From Solimonas sp. K1W22B-7 (GTDB taxonomy: Bacteria > Pseudomonadota > Gammaproteobacteria > Nevskiales > Nevskiaceae), in NCBI RefSeq assembly GCF_003428335.1, contig NZ_CP031704.1:4786071-4850070 (forward strand): a stretch of DNA of 64,000 nucleotides, in the 5' to 3' direction. Positions within the stretch are counted from its first letter, which is position 1. The number at the start of each line of letters is the position of its first letter. This document shows positions 16,694 through 25,906 of this stretch, one piece after another. The position numbers and the translations under genes are program-made. A model generated the notes under the pieces. It had not been told where the DNA came from. It was given only the letters and a program-made list of their open reading frames with translations, and did no database searches.

Positions 16694-18363
16694 TGCCAGA
16701 TCACCGGCTTGCGCTGTGCGTACCAGGCATCCAGATGCCTGCCATAAGCATCCTCGATGACATGGCGCTTGATCTTGAGCGTCGGCGTGAGAAAGCCGTT
16801 GTCGACGTTCCAGTCGTCCGTCACGACCGTGACGAAATCCAGCTGCTCATGGTCATCCAGGCTGGTGTTGACGGTCTTCAGATGGGCCGACAGCGAGGCC
16901 GCGAGCGTGTTGCGCAGGGCGGGATCGGCAGCGCGCCGGCGGGCTTCCGGCGACAGCATCAGCATCGCGCAGGGCTGCCCCTGGTTGGCGCCGGCCACGC
17001 AACAGGCTTCGACATCCGGATGCGCAGTGAGCTTGTTCTCGATGGGACCTGGCGCCACATACTTGCCCTTCGAGGTCTTGAACAGCTCCTTGACCCGCCC
17101 GGTGATCTTCAGGCGACCGAGTTCGTCCATCGTGCCCTTGTCGCCAGTGCGGATATAACCGTCCGGGGTCAGCAGATCCTGTGACTTCTCCGGCTCCTTG
17201 TAGTAGCCCAGTGTATTGGATCGGCTGCGCACCAGAATCTCCCCCTCATCGGAGAGCTTGCATTCCACACCGAGCATCGTCTGGCCAACATAACCAACCT
17301 TCACCTGACCCGGCCGGCACACGTGGCTGACACCAAAAATCTCGGTCATGCCATAGCCTTCGAGCAGGTTCAGGCCGAGATCCCGATACCAGTTCAGCGT
17401 CGCCTCCGGCATCGGCGCGGCGCCGCAGACGGCCAGGCGCACCGAATCGAGCCCCAGCTGGCGCAGCACTTTCCTGCGGACGATGCCGCCGACAACCGGG
17501 ATGCGCAGCAGTGCTTTCAGCTTCTTTTCCGGCAGCTTGCTGCTGACCCCTTGCTGGAACTTGACCCATAGCCGTGGCACGGAGAAGAACACGGTTGGCC
17601 GCGCACGGCGCAGATCGTCGAGGAAGGTCTCGAGGGAGTCGGCGAAGAACAGGTGCGTTGCGGTGCGCAGGGCCACGATTTCCATTCCGGCCCGCTCTGC
17701 CACGTGCGAAAGCGGCAGGTAGGACAGTGCGCGATCCGCGCTGTTTCCCCGGGTGAGATCGAGGAGGGATTCCGCGGACCAGGCCAGGTTGGCAAAGCTG
17801 TGCATGACCCCCTTGGGCATACCGGTGGTGCCGGAGGTATAGATGATCGTGGCAAGATCGTCAGCCGCGCGCAGTGGCTGCCCGGTCACCGGCGCGGAGC
17901 CTTTGACGATCTCCTCCCAGGTCGGCAGCGTGTTGGCCGGCGATGATGGGAACGAGATGGCGAGCACGCTGTCCGGAACACCGCGCAGCATCTCGTCCCA
18001 GGCGTCAAGCCTGCCGGCGAAGATCGCGCGGGCCTCGCTGTGCTCCAGCACCTGTCGCACCGACGCGGCGGTCAGGGTTGGATACAAGGGCACCGACACA
18101 TGGCCGGCCATCCAGATCGCGAGATCGGCCATGATCCAGTGCGCGCAGTTCTTCGACATGATCGCGATGCGCGAGCCTGCGGGGTAGCCCTGCGCTTGCA
18201 GGAAGCCCGCCATGGAGCGGGCTTCGCCCATGGCCTGCGCCCAGGTGTAGTCCCGAACCTCACCGCCGCCGATCGGTTGCGTCAGGAAGACCTGATTCGC
18301 CCGCGCCATCTCCCAACGGTAGGCGCATTGCAGCGGAAGATTGGACGTCGATATCTGCGGCAT
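16690..18363 (-). CDS. Long-chain acyl-CoA synthetase (AMP-forming), first of operon
   Basis: This 557-residue adenylate-forming ligase activates a carboxylic acid as its CoA ester. It has the P-loop-like motif IIYTSGTTGMPKGV, the EGYGMTE adenine-binding motif, TGDKGTM and the hinge GRVKELFKTSKGKYVAP. Start 18363 is preceded by GGAGGAG. It is 40-50% similar by eye to the second synthetase at 23776-25467, including the opening LPLQC-YRW. It leads a four-gene minus-strand operon with DUF4336, hydrolase and thiolase-crotonase, under the operator at 18440-18477. The substrate is probably a pathway-derived long or cyclic acid. Confidence 0.93.
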   Translation of the reverse strand: MPQISTSNLPLQCAYRWEMARANQVFLTQPIGGGEVRDYTWAQAMGEARSMAGFLQAQGYPAGSRIAIMSKNCAHWIMADLAIWMAGHVSVPLYPTLTAASVRQVLEHSEARAIFAGRLDAWDEMLRGVPDSVLAISFPSSPANTLPTWEEIVKGSAPVTGQPLRAADDLATIIYTSGTTGMPKGVMHSFANLAWSAESLLDLTRGNSADRALSYLPLSHVAERAGMEIVALRTATHLFFADSLETFLDDLRRARPTVFFSVPRLWVKFQQGVSSKLPEKKLKALLRIPVVGGIVRRKVLRQLGLDSVRLAVCGAAPMPEATLNWYRDLGLNLLEGYGMTEIFGVSHVCRPGQVKVGYVGQTMLGVECKLSDEGEILVRSRSNTLGYYKEPEKSQDLLTPDGYIRTGDKGTMDELGRLKITGRVKELFKTSKGKYVAPGPIENKLTAHPDVEACCVAGANQGQPCAMLMLSPEARRRAADPALRNTLAASLSAHLKTVNTSLDDHEQLDFVTVVTDDWNVDNGFLTPTLKIKRHVIEDAYGRHLDAWYAQRKPVIWQ

Positions 18364-18439
18364 GGATCTGCTCCTCCACTCTCTCATTCAAAGCCTGCGC
18401 TTTTCGTAGGAGCATGGTGACCATGGCCAGTCGCGAAGG

Positions 18440-18477
18440 GGATGATGGATCGGGCCATTATCATGAAGATTCCGGCC
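18440..18477 (-). promoter_or_regulatory. GGCC-type tandem operator B
   Basis: Read toward the synthetase at 18363, the site is GGCC-N6-TTCATG then GGCC-N6-ATCATC, with GGCC boxes exactly 21 bp apart (18474-18477 and 18453-18456). It ends 76 bp upstream of the ATG. It belongs to a five-member set (also 25598, 25804, 42966, 51411). Confidence 0.75.
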
Positions 18478-18485
18478 TGTTTGGC

Positions 18486-20087
18486 CTATGACTTGGGCGG
18501 AATGTGCGACATCGCGTGTTCGGTCAGCGCCGTGATCGTGAGACTGGGATTCACACCGAGATTGGCCCCGAGCATGGCGCCGTCGCAGACCAGCATGTTC
18601 TGGTAGCCGAACACGCGATTCTGCCGGTCGATCACCCCGCGCTCCGGCGAGTCCGCCATGGCGCAGCCGCCCATGCAGTGCGCGGTGGTGGGGATGTTGA
18701 ACAGGATCTCGTTGAGCATGGTGAGCGGCACCCCGCCGAGCGCTTTTGCCCCCTTTTCGGCGAAGGCGTTGGCCTGCGGGATGTAGGTGGGAATCGGGCC
18801 GCCTTCGCTGCACAGCAACTTTCCAAAAGGCCAGTACCAAGGTCGCCTGAGACGCATGTCGAGATAGGCGTCCGTGGTTTGCATCACCAGGAACATCAGG
18901 CATTGACGCGCAAAGCCAAATGGATTGTGTGCCCGGAAGGCAGCCAGGGGATGCAGCAGCAGGGTCCACAACCAGGTGATGATGCGGGTCCAGCCGGGGC
19001 GGCCGCGGCACATCAAGGTCAGCAACAGGCCCAGGGCGTCCGCGCCCTCCGGCGAGCGCACCGCTTCGATATGCGTCTGTTCGTCGAGGTAGATACCCGA
19101 GCCGATCGCGACCCCCGGCGACATGCTCTTGTCCTTTGCCGGGAAACGCACGCCGATGACGGATTCGGCATTGGTGCGCACACGCTTCCCAAGATCTTCG
19201 CTGATTTTTGGCAAGGAACCGTTCTGCTTGAGCCTGAACAGCAGTTCCATGGTGCCCAGCGCGGAAGCGGAAAATACCACGCCGCGGCATCGGAAGCTGC
19301 GGCGCTGCTTGTCGAACCAGCTTGTAGAACGCTCGGTCGTGATCTCATAGCCCTCGCTGCCATCGTCCTTGCCGTTCAGTGGCCGCACGTCCACGACCCT
19401 GGTTTCGGCAAAAACCTGCGCGCCGCGCTTCTCGGCGAAGTAGAGATAGTTCTTGTCGAGCGTATTCTTGGCGTTGTGCTTGCAGCCCATGGTGCAGCCG
19501 CCACAGCCCACGCAGGTCGCCCGCTCCGGACCTTCACCACCGAAGTACGGATCAGGATAGGTCTTTCCCCCGGCCTCGCCTTCCGGTGGAAAGAAGGTGC
19601 CGACGCGAGTGCGATAGAAGCTGTGACCGACGCCCTGTAGTTCCGCCATTCTTTTCAGCCGGAAGTCGGCCTCGCCGAGGATCTTGTTCTCGGTGACGCC
19701 GAGCATGCGCTCAGCCGTCGCATAGTGCTGCGGCATGACGCGCTTCCAGTCCTGCAAGCCGGCCCAGGAGCCTTCATCCCAGACCTTGTCCGGCGGTACC
19801 AGCAGGGTGTTGGCGTAGGTGATCGAACCGCCGCCGACCGCGTTGCCGCACAGGATCAGGACGTGGCGGAACGGCCGGATGTTGTAGAAACCGAACATTT
19901 TCAGGCCCGGTCGCCAGATCCAGCGCCGCAGGTTCCAGCTCGTCTCGGGGAAATCCGCCGCAGTCCAGCGCCGGCCCTGTTCCATCACGCCGACGGTATA
20001 GCCCTTTTCGGTGAGCCGGCAGGCGGAGACGCTGCCGCCGAAACCGGACCCGATGACGATGTAATCGAAGTCATAGTCCATGCTCAC
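18486..20087 (-). CDS. GMC-type oxidoreductase (cholesterol-oxidase-like)
   Basis: This 533-residue FAD-dependent GMC oxidoreductase is of the cholesterol-oxidase-like subgroup and would oxidise an alcohol to an aldehyde or ketone. The FAD motif IVIGSGFGGSVSA is at about 10-22, GNAVGGGSITYAN at 81-93, and the C-terminal GMC region holds HCMGGCAMAD and GANLGVNPSLTITALTEHAM. Unusually it contains four closely spaced cysteines (Cys192, 195, 198, 202; CVGCGGCTMGC), resembling an iron-sulfur or zinc site. Start may be GTG at 20087 or ATG at 20081. It follows the aldehyde dehydrogenase by 4 bp, so alcohol and aldehyde oxidation are encoded together. Confidence 0.9.
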   Translation of the reverse strand: MSMDYDFDYIVIGSGFGGSVSACRLTEKGYTVGVMEQGRRWTAADFPETSWNLRRWIWRPGLKMFGFYNIRPFRHVLILCGNAVGGGSITYANTLLVPPDKVWDEGSWAGLQDWKRVMPQHYATAERMLGVTENKILGEADFRLKRMAELQGVGHSFYRTRVGTFFPPEGEAGGKTYPDPYFGGEGPERATCVGCGGCTMGCKHNAKNTLDKNYLYFAEKRGAQVFAETRVVDVRPLNGKDDGSEGYEITTERSTSWFDKQRRSFRCRGVVFSASALGTMELLFRLKQNGSLPKISEDLGKRVRTNAESVIGVRFPAKDKSMSPGVAIGSGIYLDEQTHIEAVRSPEGADALGLLLTLMCRGRPGWTRIITWLWTLLLHPLAAFRAHNPFGFARQCLMFLVMQTTDAYLDMRLRRPWYWPFGKLLCSEGGPIPTYIPQANAFAEKGAKALGGVPLTMLNEILFNIPTTAHCMGGCAMADSPERGVIDRQNRVFGYQNMLVCDGAMLGANLGVNPSLTITALTEHAMSHIPPKS

Positions 20088-20091
20088 GGCA

Positions 20092-21558
20092 CTACCAGGC
20101 CTTGAACCACTTGATCAGCAGCTTGATCTTGCGGTGCATCGCCTCGGTGTAGGGCGGATAGAACATGCGCGCCAGCATGAAGCGGTTCTGAACCACTGCA
20201 CGCTCGTGCGAGAAGCAGCGGAAACCCCAGAGGCCGTGGTAGTTGCCGATACCGCTGTTGTTGACGCCGCCGAACGGCAGGTGGCCATGAGCGGCTTGAA
20301 TCAAGCTGTGATTGATGCAGGCTCCGCCGGAGGTTGTGCCCTGCGTCAGCTGGTCGATGTTGGCCTGGTCGCGGCTGAACATGTAGAGCGCCAGCGGCTT
20401 GGGCGCGGCGTTGATCTTGCGCACGACCTCGCCCAGATCGCGGTAGGCGATGATGGGCAGCACCGGCCCGAAGATTTCCTCGTCCATGATCTTGGCATTG
20501 GCCGGCACTCGATCCAGCAGGGTCGGTGCGACGAATTGTTCCTTCTCCGAAACGAAGTCGCCGCAGAGCACCTGTGCACCCTTGGCCTTGGCATCCTCGA
20601 CCAGCGCCGCGACACGCTGCGTGTGGCGCACGTTGACCATGTGGGTAAGGCTGGGCGAGCGCATCTGATCCTGCGGCGTATCGCCAAAGCGGCTGCGGAT
20701 GACGGCGATCGCCTTTTGCACGAAGGCCTCCTTGACCGATTCGTGCACATAGAGGTGATCGGGGGCGATGCAGGTCTGGCCGCTGTTGACCAACTTGCTC
20801 CACATGATGTTGCCGGCGGCGAGATCGAGGTCGGCGCTTTCGTCAACAATCGTCGGGCTCTTGCCGCCCAGTTCCAGTGTCACGCTGGTGAGATTCTTCG
20901 AAGCGGCGGCCATGACCACCTTGCCGATGGCCGGGCTGCCGGTGAAGAAGATGTGATCGAAGGGCAGTTCCAGCAGCGCCGTCGAGACGCCGGCATCGCC
21001 CTCGAACACGGCCACCTCTTCCTCCTTGAACGCCTCGCGCAGAACTTTCGCCAGCCAGGCGGACATGTGCGGCGCAACTTCCGAAGGTTTCACGATCGCG
21101 GTGTTGCCGCCGCCCAGGCAGGCGATCAGGGGCGCCAGCGACAACTGGACCGGGTAGTTCCAGGGCGAGAGGATCAGGCAGCGGCCGCGCGGCTGGTATT
21201 GCACCCAGCCCTTGACGCCGACCGTCAACCGCGTCGGGCCGACGCGCATCGGCTTCATCCAGGATTTCAGCTTGTGCCGGTACTCCGAGATGTCGGCCAT
21301 GACCGGCAGGATTTCACTGAAGTCCACCTCGGCGGGCGGCTTGCGGAAATCCTTGAACGCGGCTTCGTGCAAGCCTTCCTGATTCGCCAGGACAACGTCC
21401 CGAAGCCGAACGATGCGTGCGATGCGCTCCGCGGCGCTGGATTGGCGCCAGCGCTGCGCCGTTTCCTGCTGGAGGTCGAAAACTCTCTGCATGTCCCGCG
21501 GACCGGATACGGCAGTCGCGTGGAGTCTGGTGGTGTCTTGCGTTGCTTGCATGGTCAT
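20092..21558 (-). CDS. Aldehyde dehydrogenase (coniferyl/fatty-aldehyde type)
   Basis: This 488-residue aldehyde dehydrogenase of the short class 3/coniferyl-aldehyde type oxidises an aldehyde to its acid. Motifs include LSPWNYPVQLSLAPLIACL, HIFFTGSPAIGK, catalytic Glu229 in LELGGKSPT, catalytic Cys263 in SGQTCIAPDH and EEIFGPVLP. The C-terminus is basic and hydrophobic (KIKLLIKWFKAW), possibly for membrane contact. The ATG at 21558 overlaps the stop of the WS/DGAT gene (ATGA), indicating coupling. With the following GMC oxidase it can convert an alcohol to an acid for the synthetase encoded upstream. Confidence 0.92.
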   Translation of the reverse strand: MTMQATQDTTRLHATAVSGPRDMQRVFDLQQETAQRWRQSSAAERIARIVRLRDVVLANQEGLHEAAFKDFRKPPAEVDFSEILPVMADISEYRHKLKSWMKPMRVGPTRLTVGVKGWVQYQPRGRCLILSPWNYPVQLSLAPLIACLGGGNTAIVKPSEVAPHMSAWLAKVLREAFKEEEVAVFEGDAGVSTALLELPFDHIFFTGSPAIGKVVMAAASKNLTSVTLELGGKSPTIVDESADLDLAAGNIMWSKLVNSGQTCIAPDHLYVHESVKEAFVQKAIAVIRSRFGDTPQDQMRSPSLTHMVNVRHTQRVAALVEDAKAKGAQVLCGDFVSEKEQFVAPTLLDRVPANAKIMDEEIFGPVLPIIAYRDLGEVVRKINAAPKPLALYMFSRDQANIDQLTQGTTSGGACINHSLIQAAHGHLPFGGVNNSGIGNYHGLWGFRCFSHERAVVQNRFMLARMFYPPYTEAMHRKIKLLIKWFKAW

Positions 21559-22946
21559 TCTCGACTGGTGCTGAGGGCCGCCTCGAGGTCGGACAGGGCT
21601 GCGCCGGTGTAGACGGCGAGTTTCTGGATGCTGGGCAGCGAGTCGCGGCAACCGACGAATCCCAGGCTGAAATTGCCACCACAGCTGAAGACGGAGATAT
21701 TCACAGCCTGCCCGTTGAACAGCGCCGAGATCGGGTAAAGCTGCTCCAGACGCGCGCCATTGAAATACTGCGGCCTGCGCTCGCCAGGCACATTGGAGAC
21801 GATCAGATTGTGGGAGGGGCGGCCAAATCCAGCCAGTCCCAGCGCCACCTGCGCCAGGTAAGGGCCCATTGCCAGCATCGTGTAGCTCTCCATAACGTCC
21901 TTGGGCATCCGCTGCAGATGCTCCTTGGCCAGGGCCGTCGATTCGTGACAGCCGCGCAGCCGCGCCAGGGGATCAGCGATATCCGTGCACAGCTTGGCGA
22001 ACATGAAGCTGATTGCATTGCCCACCGAGACATCACCTGCCGGCCGCACCGAGACCGGCAGGCCGGCGGTGAGGGACGCCAACGGCAGTTTTCCCTGTTC
22101 CATGAGATAGCGCCGCAGTCCGCCGCCGCAGATCGCCAGGAAGACGTCGTTGACCGAAACCTCGGCCTTGCGCGCGACCGCCTGGATGCGTGCGAGTGTG
22201 TAGGTTTGAGTCGCCACGCGACGCTGGCCATGGATGCGGCCGTTGAGCACGCTCCTGGGGGCGCCATAGGGCATCGCCTGTAACGGATGCTCTGGATTTT
22301 TCGCGGCCTTCACCAGGTCGCCAATCGCCTGGAGCGCCGGCAACATCGCGGCGGCCGGATTGCCAGGATTTTTCTCCGCCTGAGACGGTTTCTGACGGTC
22401 GTTTTTTGGACCGGAGGACTTCAGGCCCACAGCCCAGGGCGCCTGACAGTTCCGCGCGTCGGCGTCCAGGCTCATCACGCGATTCCACAGCGCTACGCCG
22501 GCCATGCCGTCCATCTGCGAGTGGTGCAGCTTCATGTAGATGGCGAAGCGGCCGTGCTCCAGACCCTCGATCAGGTGCAATTCCCACAGCGGGCGCCGGA
22601 AGTCGAGTGCATGCGAATGCAGGCGCGACACCAGCTTGCCGAGTTCGAGCTCGCCGCCAGGTGCCGGTAGCGCCGAGTGCCGGAAGTGATATTCAAGGTC
22701 AATCTGATCGGCTGGCAGCTCGTCCCAGGTGGGCACGAGCTTGCCTCGCACACCCCGGCGCAGCACGTAGTTGAACGGTGGCGCGAACACCCGTGTGGCC
22801 TCGAACTGTGCCACCAGTTGCCGGACGTAGTCCGACGCTGCGCCGGGCGGCGGCGAAAAGACCGAAAGGCTGGCGACGTGGCAGGGCTGCTCCGGCTTTT
22901 CGATGAACATCCAGGCTGCATCGTTCGGCTTCATGACTATGGACAT
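21555..22946 (-). CDS. WS/DGAT-type wax ester synthase/acyltransferase
   Basis: This 463-residue O-acyltransferase of the wax ester synthase/diacylglycerol acyltransferase family transfers an acyl group from acyl-CoA to an alcohol. The catalytic motif HHSQMDG is at 141-147; PLWELHLIEGL, SVNDVFLAICGG and SNVPGERRP are other family blocks. Length is normal. The enzyme sits in a catabolic operon between a crotonase and an aldehyde dehydrogenase, which is unusual. It could store pathway-derived alcohols as esters or buffer toxic intermediates (inference). No signal peptide is seen; the family is membrane-associated. Confidence 0.93.
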   Translation of the reverse strand: MSIVMKPNDAAWMFIEKPEQPCHVASLSVFSPPPGAASDYVRQLVAQFEATRVFAPPFNYVLRRGVRGKLVPTWDELPADQIDLEYHFRHSALPAPGGELELGKLVSRLHSHALDFRRPLWELHLIEGLEHGRFAIYMKLHHSQMDGMAGVALWNRVMSLDADARNCQAPWAVGLKSSGPKNDRQKPSQAEKNPGNPAAAMLPALQAIGDLVKAAKNPEHPLQAMPYGAPRSVLNGRIHGQRRVATQTYTLARIQAVARKAEVSVNDVFLAICGGGLRRYLMEQGKLPLASLTAGLPVSVRPAGDVSVGNAISFMFAKLCTDIADPLARLRGCHESTALAKEHLQRMPKDVMESYTMLAMGPYLAQVALGLAGFGRPSHNLIVSNVPGERRPQYFNGARLEQLYPISALFNGQAVNISVFSCGGNFSLGFVGCRDSLPSIQKLAVYTGAALSDLEAALSTSRE

Positions 22947-22970
22947 GTGCGGACCTCCGGATAACTGGAA

Positions 22971-23759
22971 TCAAGAAGTACGGGCTGGCACTTTAAGGAC
23001 TTGCGCCATCTGTAGCGTCATGGCCCTGAGCGATTCCTCGTCGCTGAAGATCGCGGCCGATCTGCGACGGTTTTCGTCGGCATCGGCAAGCGCCAGGTCA
23101 ACGTAGGGGGCGACCAGTTGGGCCTTGACGTGGGCGTATGCAGCCTGCGGCATGGCGCCGATTTTTTTCGCCTGGACAGTCGCGGCTGCAAGGAGTGCTT
23201 CCTCGCTGGAATGACTGGCGTTGAAGCAGCCGGTGCGCAGGCCTTCCTGCCAGCCAATCAGTTCCGTTCCCTGGATCATCGGCGCCATATGCCGCTGGAG
23301 CCGGTAACGTCCCAACTCGATCACGATCTTCGAAAATCCACCGCCAAAAGCCAGTTCGTTCATGCCGTAGCGGCCGGAACCTTCGATGACGTAGCGAAAA
23401 TCGCAGGCCAGCATGGCAAAGAAGCCCGCCGCGATGGCATGTCCGGTGACCGCGGCAACCGTCGGCTTGGGACAGGTCCACAGATCGATGAAGACCTGGC
23501 CGATGGACTGGTAGAATTCGTCGAACTCCTGGCCTCCCTGTGCCTGCGCCCGGGCCATCGCCTCGAAATCGAGGCCGGCACTGAAGACCGGACCCGCACC
23601 GCGCAGCACCAGCGCGCGAACACCGGCGTCACGTTCCGCATCCTTGACCGCGGCAGAGACTGCCTGCATCAACTCGAGGTTGAAGGCATTCGACTTCGGC
23701 CGGTTGAGCGTCAACAGGCGCACACCGCCTTCGAGATCGGCTGTAAGCAGGACGGGCAC
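22971..23759 (-). CDS. Enoyl-CoA hydratase/isomerase family protein
   Basis: This 262-residue crotonase has the oxyanion segment FSAGLDFEAM and the second segment GHAIAAGFFAMLACDFRY. The usual catalytic Glu pair is not obvious: MNELAFGGGF follows the second oxyanion block, keeping one Glu at about the second position. It may therefore be an isomerase or another crotonase-fold reaction rather than a standard hydratase. It lies 24 bp upstream of the WS/DGAT gene and 16 bp downstream of the acyl-CoA synthetase, in the operon starting at 25467. Confidence 0.88.
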   Translation of the reverse strand: MPVLLTADLEGGVRLLTLNRPKSNAFNLELMQAVSAAVKDAERDAGVRALVLRGAGPVFSAGLDFEAMARAQAQGGQEFDEFYQSIGQVFIDLWTCPKPTVAAVTGHAIAAGFFAMLACDFRYVIEGSGRYGMNELAFGGGFSKIVIELGRYRLQRHMAPMIQGTELIGWQEGLRTGCFNASHSSEEALLAAATVQAKKIGAMPQAAYAHVKAQLVAPYVDLALADADENRRRSAAIFSDEESLRAMTLQMAQVLKVPARTS

Positions 23760-23775
23760 GAGGGAGATCTCCGTT

Positions 23776-25467
23776 CTAACCCCAAATCAACGGCTGGCGC
23801 AGGCTCGCCCAGGTCTCGAAGCTCGCGCCGTAGTGCTTCTCGATGCGGGCCCGCTTGACCTTGAAGGTCGGCGTGACGAAATCGTTGTCGACGGTCCAGG
23901 CATCCGGCACGACCGCCAGGAAATCCAGCCGCTCATGCGGATCGAGCCTGGTGTTGACCTGCTCGCGCAGGGCCTCGAGCGATTGGCCGAGTTGGGCGCG
24001 CCCTTCTGCGGTCTCCCGCAAAGCGGCGCTCGTGGGCGACAACATCACCAGGGCGAAGGGCTGCGCAAAGCCAACGCCGGTGACACAGGAGGCTTCGATC
24101 TGGGGGTGTGCACCCAGCGCATTCTCGATCGGCGCCGGCGCCACATACTTGCCCTTGCTGGTCTTGAACTGCTCCTTGGCGCGGCCGGTGATCCTGAGAT
24201 AGCCCTCGGCATCGATGTCGCCGACGTCGCCGGTGCGCAGGTAGCCGTCCTCGGTGATCGCCTCGGCGGTTTTCTCCGGGTCCTTGTAGTAGCCCAGCAT
24301 CAATCCGGGGCTGCGCACCAGCACTTCCCCGACCTCCGAGCATTTCACGTCCACCCCGTCCCGCGGTTGGCCCACATACCCGACACGCCCCCTGCCCGGC
24401 CGGCTGCCGTGTGAGATGCCCAGGTTCTCGGTCATGCCGTAGACCTCCAGGAGTTCCAGGCCGAGGTCCAGATACCACTGATGCAGCTCGGGCGGCAACG
24501 GCGCGGCACCGCAAAGCCCGACGCGGAGATGCTGCAGGCCCAATTGGGTCAATACCTTCTGGCGCACCCCATCGCGCGTTTTCGGATCGGCCAGCATCGC
24601 GGCCAGCTGGGCCTGCGGAATCCTGGCGTTGACGCCCGCGCGGAACTTGGCCCACAAACGTGGCACCGAAACGAAGAAAGTCGGCTGCGCCCTTTGCAGG
24701 TCCGCGGCGAAGGTCTCGATGCTTTCGTTGAAGTACACCCGGCAGCCGGCGCCGAGCGAGGGGAACTGGGAGGCGGCGCGGTCGGCGACGTGTGCGAGCG
24801 GCAAATAGGACAGCAGGCGATCCTGCGGACCGCAGCCGTATGTCTGCTTCAGCATGCGCAGCACGCGGCCGATAGTGCCGAAGCTGTGCATCACCCCCTT
24901 CGGCGTGCCGGTGGTGCCGGAGGTATAGACGATGACGGCCAGTTCGTCGGCGCCGCGCCTGGGGAAGCCTTCCAGGGGGCGCGACGATGCACAGATCTCG
25001 TCCCATTCCGAGACGGCAACACCCGGAAGCTCGCCTTGCGCGGCCAGCGGCATGCGGATCACGCGCAGCCCGGCGGGAATCCCGGCGGTCATCGCCGACC
25101 AGTCATCGGAATCCAGCTTGCCGAGAAACAGCGCCTTGGCTTCGGAGTGCTCCAGAAGGAAGCGAACCGATTCGCCCGTCAGCGAGGGATAGACCGGCAC
25201 CGATACGAAACCGGCCATCCAGATCGCGTATTCGGCCATGAACCACCAGGCGCTGTTCTTTGACAGCAAGGCGATCCGCGAGCCGGGTTCCCAGCCGAAG
25301 GAGCGCAGGTGCGTGGCCATGCGCCGCACTTCTTCATTGGCCTCGGCCCAGGTGAAATCCCGTGTCTGGCCAGCCCCGAGGGGCTGGGTCAGATAAACCT
25401 CCGCGGCCCTCTCTTCGCTCCAGCGATAAAGGCATTGCAGGGGAAGATCGTTCTCGTCGGGCGACAT
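23776..25467 (-). CDS. Long-chain acyl-CoA synthetase (AMP-forming), second copy
   Basis: This 563-residue adenylate-forming ligase has VIVYTSGTTGTPKGVMHS, EVYGMTENLG, RTGDVGDID and GRAKEQFKTSKGKYVAP. The start at 25467 has GAGGAG about 11 bases upstream; the in-frame extension to 25671 reads across the operator and lacks family similarity. It is paralogous to the synthetase at 16690-18363. It heads the operon synthetase-crotonase-WS/DGAT-aldehyde dehydrogenase-GMC oxidase and is divergent from the carboxylase operon. Operator C (25598-25635) lies upstream. Confidence 0.93.
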   Translation of the reverse strand: MSPDENDLPLQCLYRWSEERAAEVYLTQPLGAGQTRDFTWAEANEEVRRMATHLRSFGWEPGSRIALLSKNSAWWFMAEYAIWMAGFVSVPVYPSLTGESVRFLLEHSEAKALFLGKLDSDDWSAMTAGIPAGLRVIRMPLAAQGELPGVAVSEWDEICASSRPLEGFPRRGADELAVIVYTSGTTGTPKGVMHSFGTIGRVLRMLKQTYGCGPQDRLLSYLPLAHVADRAASQFPSLGAGCRVYFNESIETFAADLQRAQPTFFVSVPRLWAKFRAGVNARIPQAQLAAMLADPKTRDGVRQKVLTQLGLQHLRVGLCGAAPLPPELHQWYLDLGLELLEVYGMTENLGISHGSRPGRGRVGYVGQPRDGVDVKCSEVGEVLVRSPGLMLGYYKDPEKTAEAITEDGYLRTGDVGDIDAEGYLRITGRAKEQFKTSKGKYVAPAPIENALGAHPQIEASCVTGVGFAQPFALVMLSPTSAALRETAEGRAQLGQSLEALREQVNTRLDPHERLDFLAVVPDAWTVDNDFVTPTFKVKRARIEKHYGASFETWASLRQPLIWG

Positions 25468-25597
25468 CGTGGGTGCTCTCCTCAAAGCGGATGGCGGCCG
25501 TGCCGTCCGGTGAATGCCTGGCTGTTCTGGTCGGAATCGAGAGCCAACACATGCCGATTCCCGCAGGAATGATCCTAGGGAGGGCGAGCCCACTTCA

Positions 25598-25635
25598 GAA
25601 TGGCGGGAGTGGCCAACGGCCTGACGATTCGGGCC
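25598..25635 (-). promoter_or_regulatory. GGCC-type tandem operator C
   Basis: In gene sense: GGCC-N6-GTCAGG then GGCC-N6-GCCATT, with GGCC boxes 21 bp apart (25632-25635 and 25611-25614). It ends 130 bp upstream of the synthetase ATG at 25467. The second TCATG box is degenerate. Confidence 0.68.
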
Positions 25636-25803
25636 AGCCTGCGAAAGCGCGCAGGGGGTCCGCCGCGGCATTGCGGTCAGCAGCGGGGCGCCATGATCGA
25701 CACGCAGGATTGCCGGGGAAAAGCAGCAACACAGGACCTGCGTCCGATTACTTCAGGTGGTCCGAACAGACTGCCCGCTTCATGTCCGGCTCGATCCCAG
25801 GCT

Positions 25804-25841
25804 GGCCAGAATGATCAGCGAACAGGCCGGCTTAGTCATGC
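25804..25841 (+). promoter_or_regulatory. GGCC-type tandem operator E
   Basis: On the plus strand: GGCC-N6-ATCAGC then GGCC-N6-GTCATGC, with GGCC boxes 21 bp apart (25804-25807 and 25825-25828). It ends 65 bp upstream of the carboxylase ATG at 25907. Its orientation is inverted compared with sites A-D, matching the inverted gene direction. Confidence 0.75.
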
Positions 25842-25906
25842 ACTTTTGTTTCGTCTGTCCTCATTCTGGAACCCGGGAGCGCGAGCAAGCGTCCGGGAGA
25901 GCTGAG

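Larger units (their letters stand above)
25468..25906. other. Divergent intergenic control region
   Basis: This 439-bp gap separates two divergent operons. It holds one GGCC-type operator facing each way (25598-25635 toward the synthetase, 25804-25841 toward the carboxylase). I see no gene, RNA or repeat in the rest. Confidence 0.7.

Noticed and set aside
22971-23759. Calling this crotonase a standard enoyl-CoA hydratase
   Set aside because: The first catalytic Glu of hydratases is not evident, so only the family name is given.
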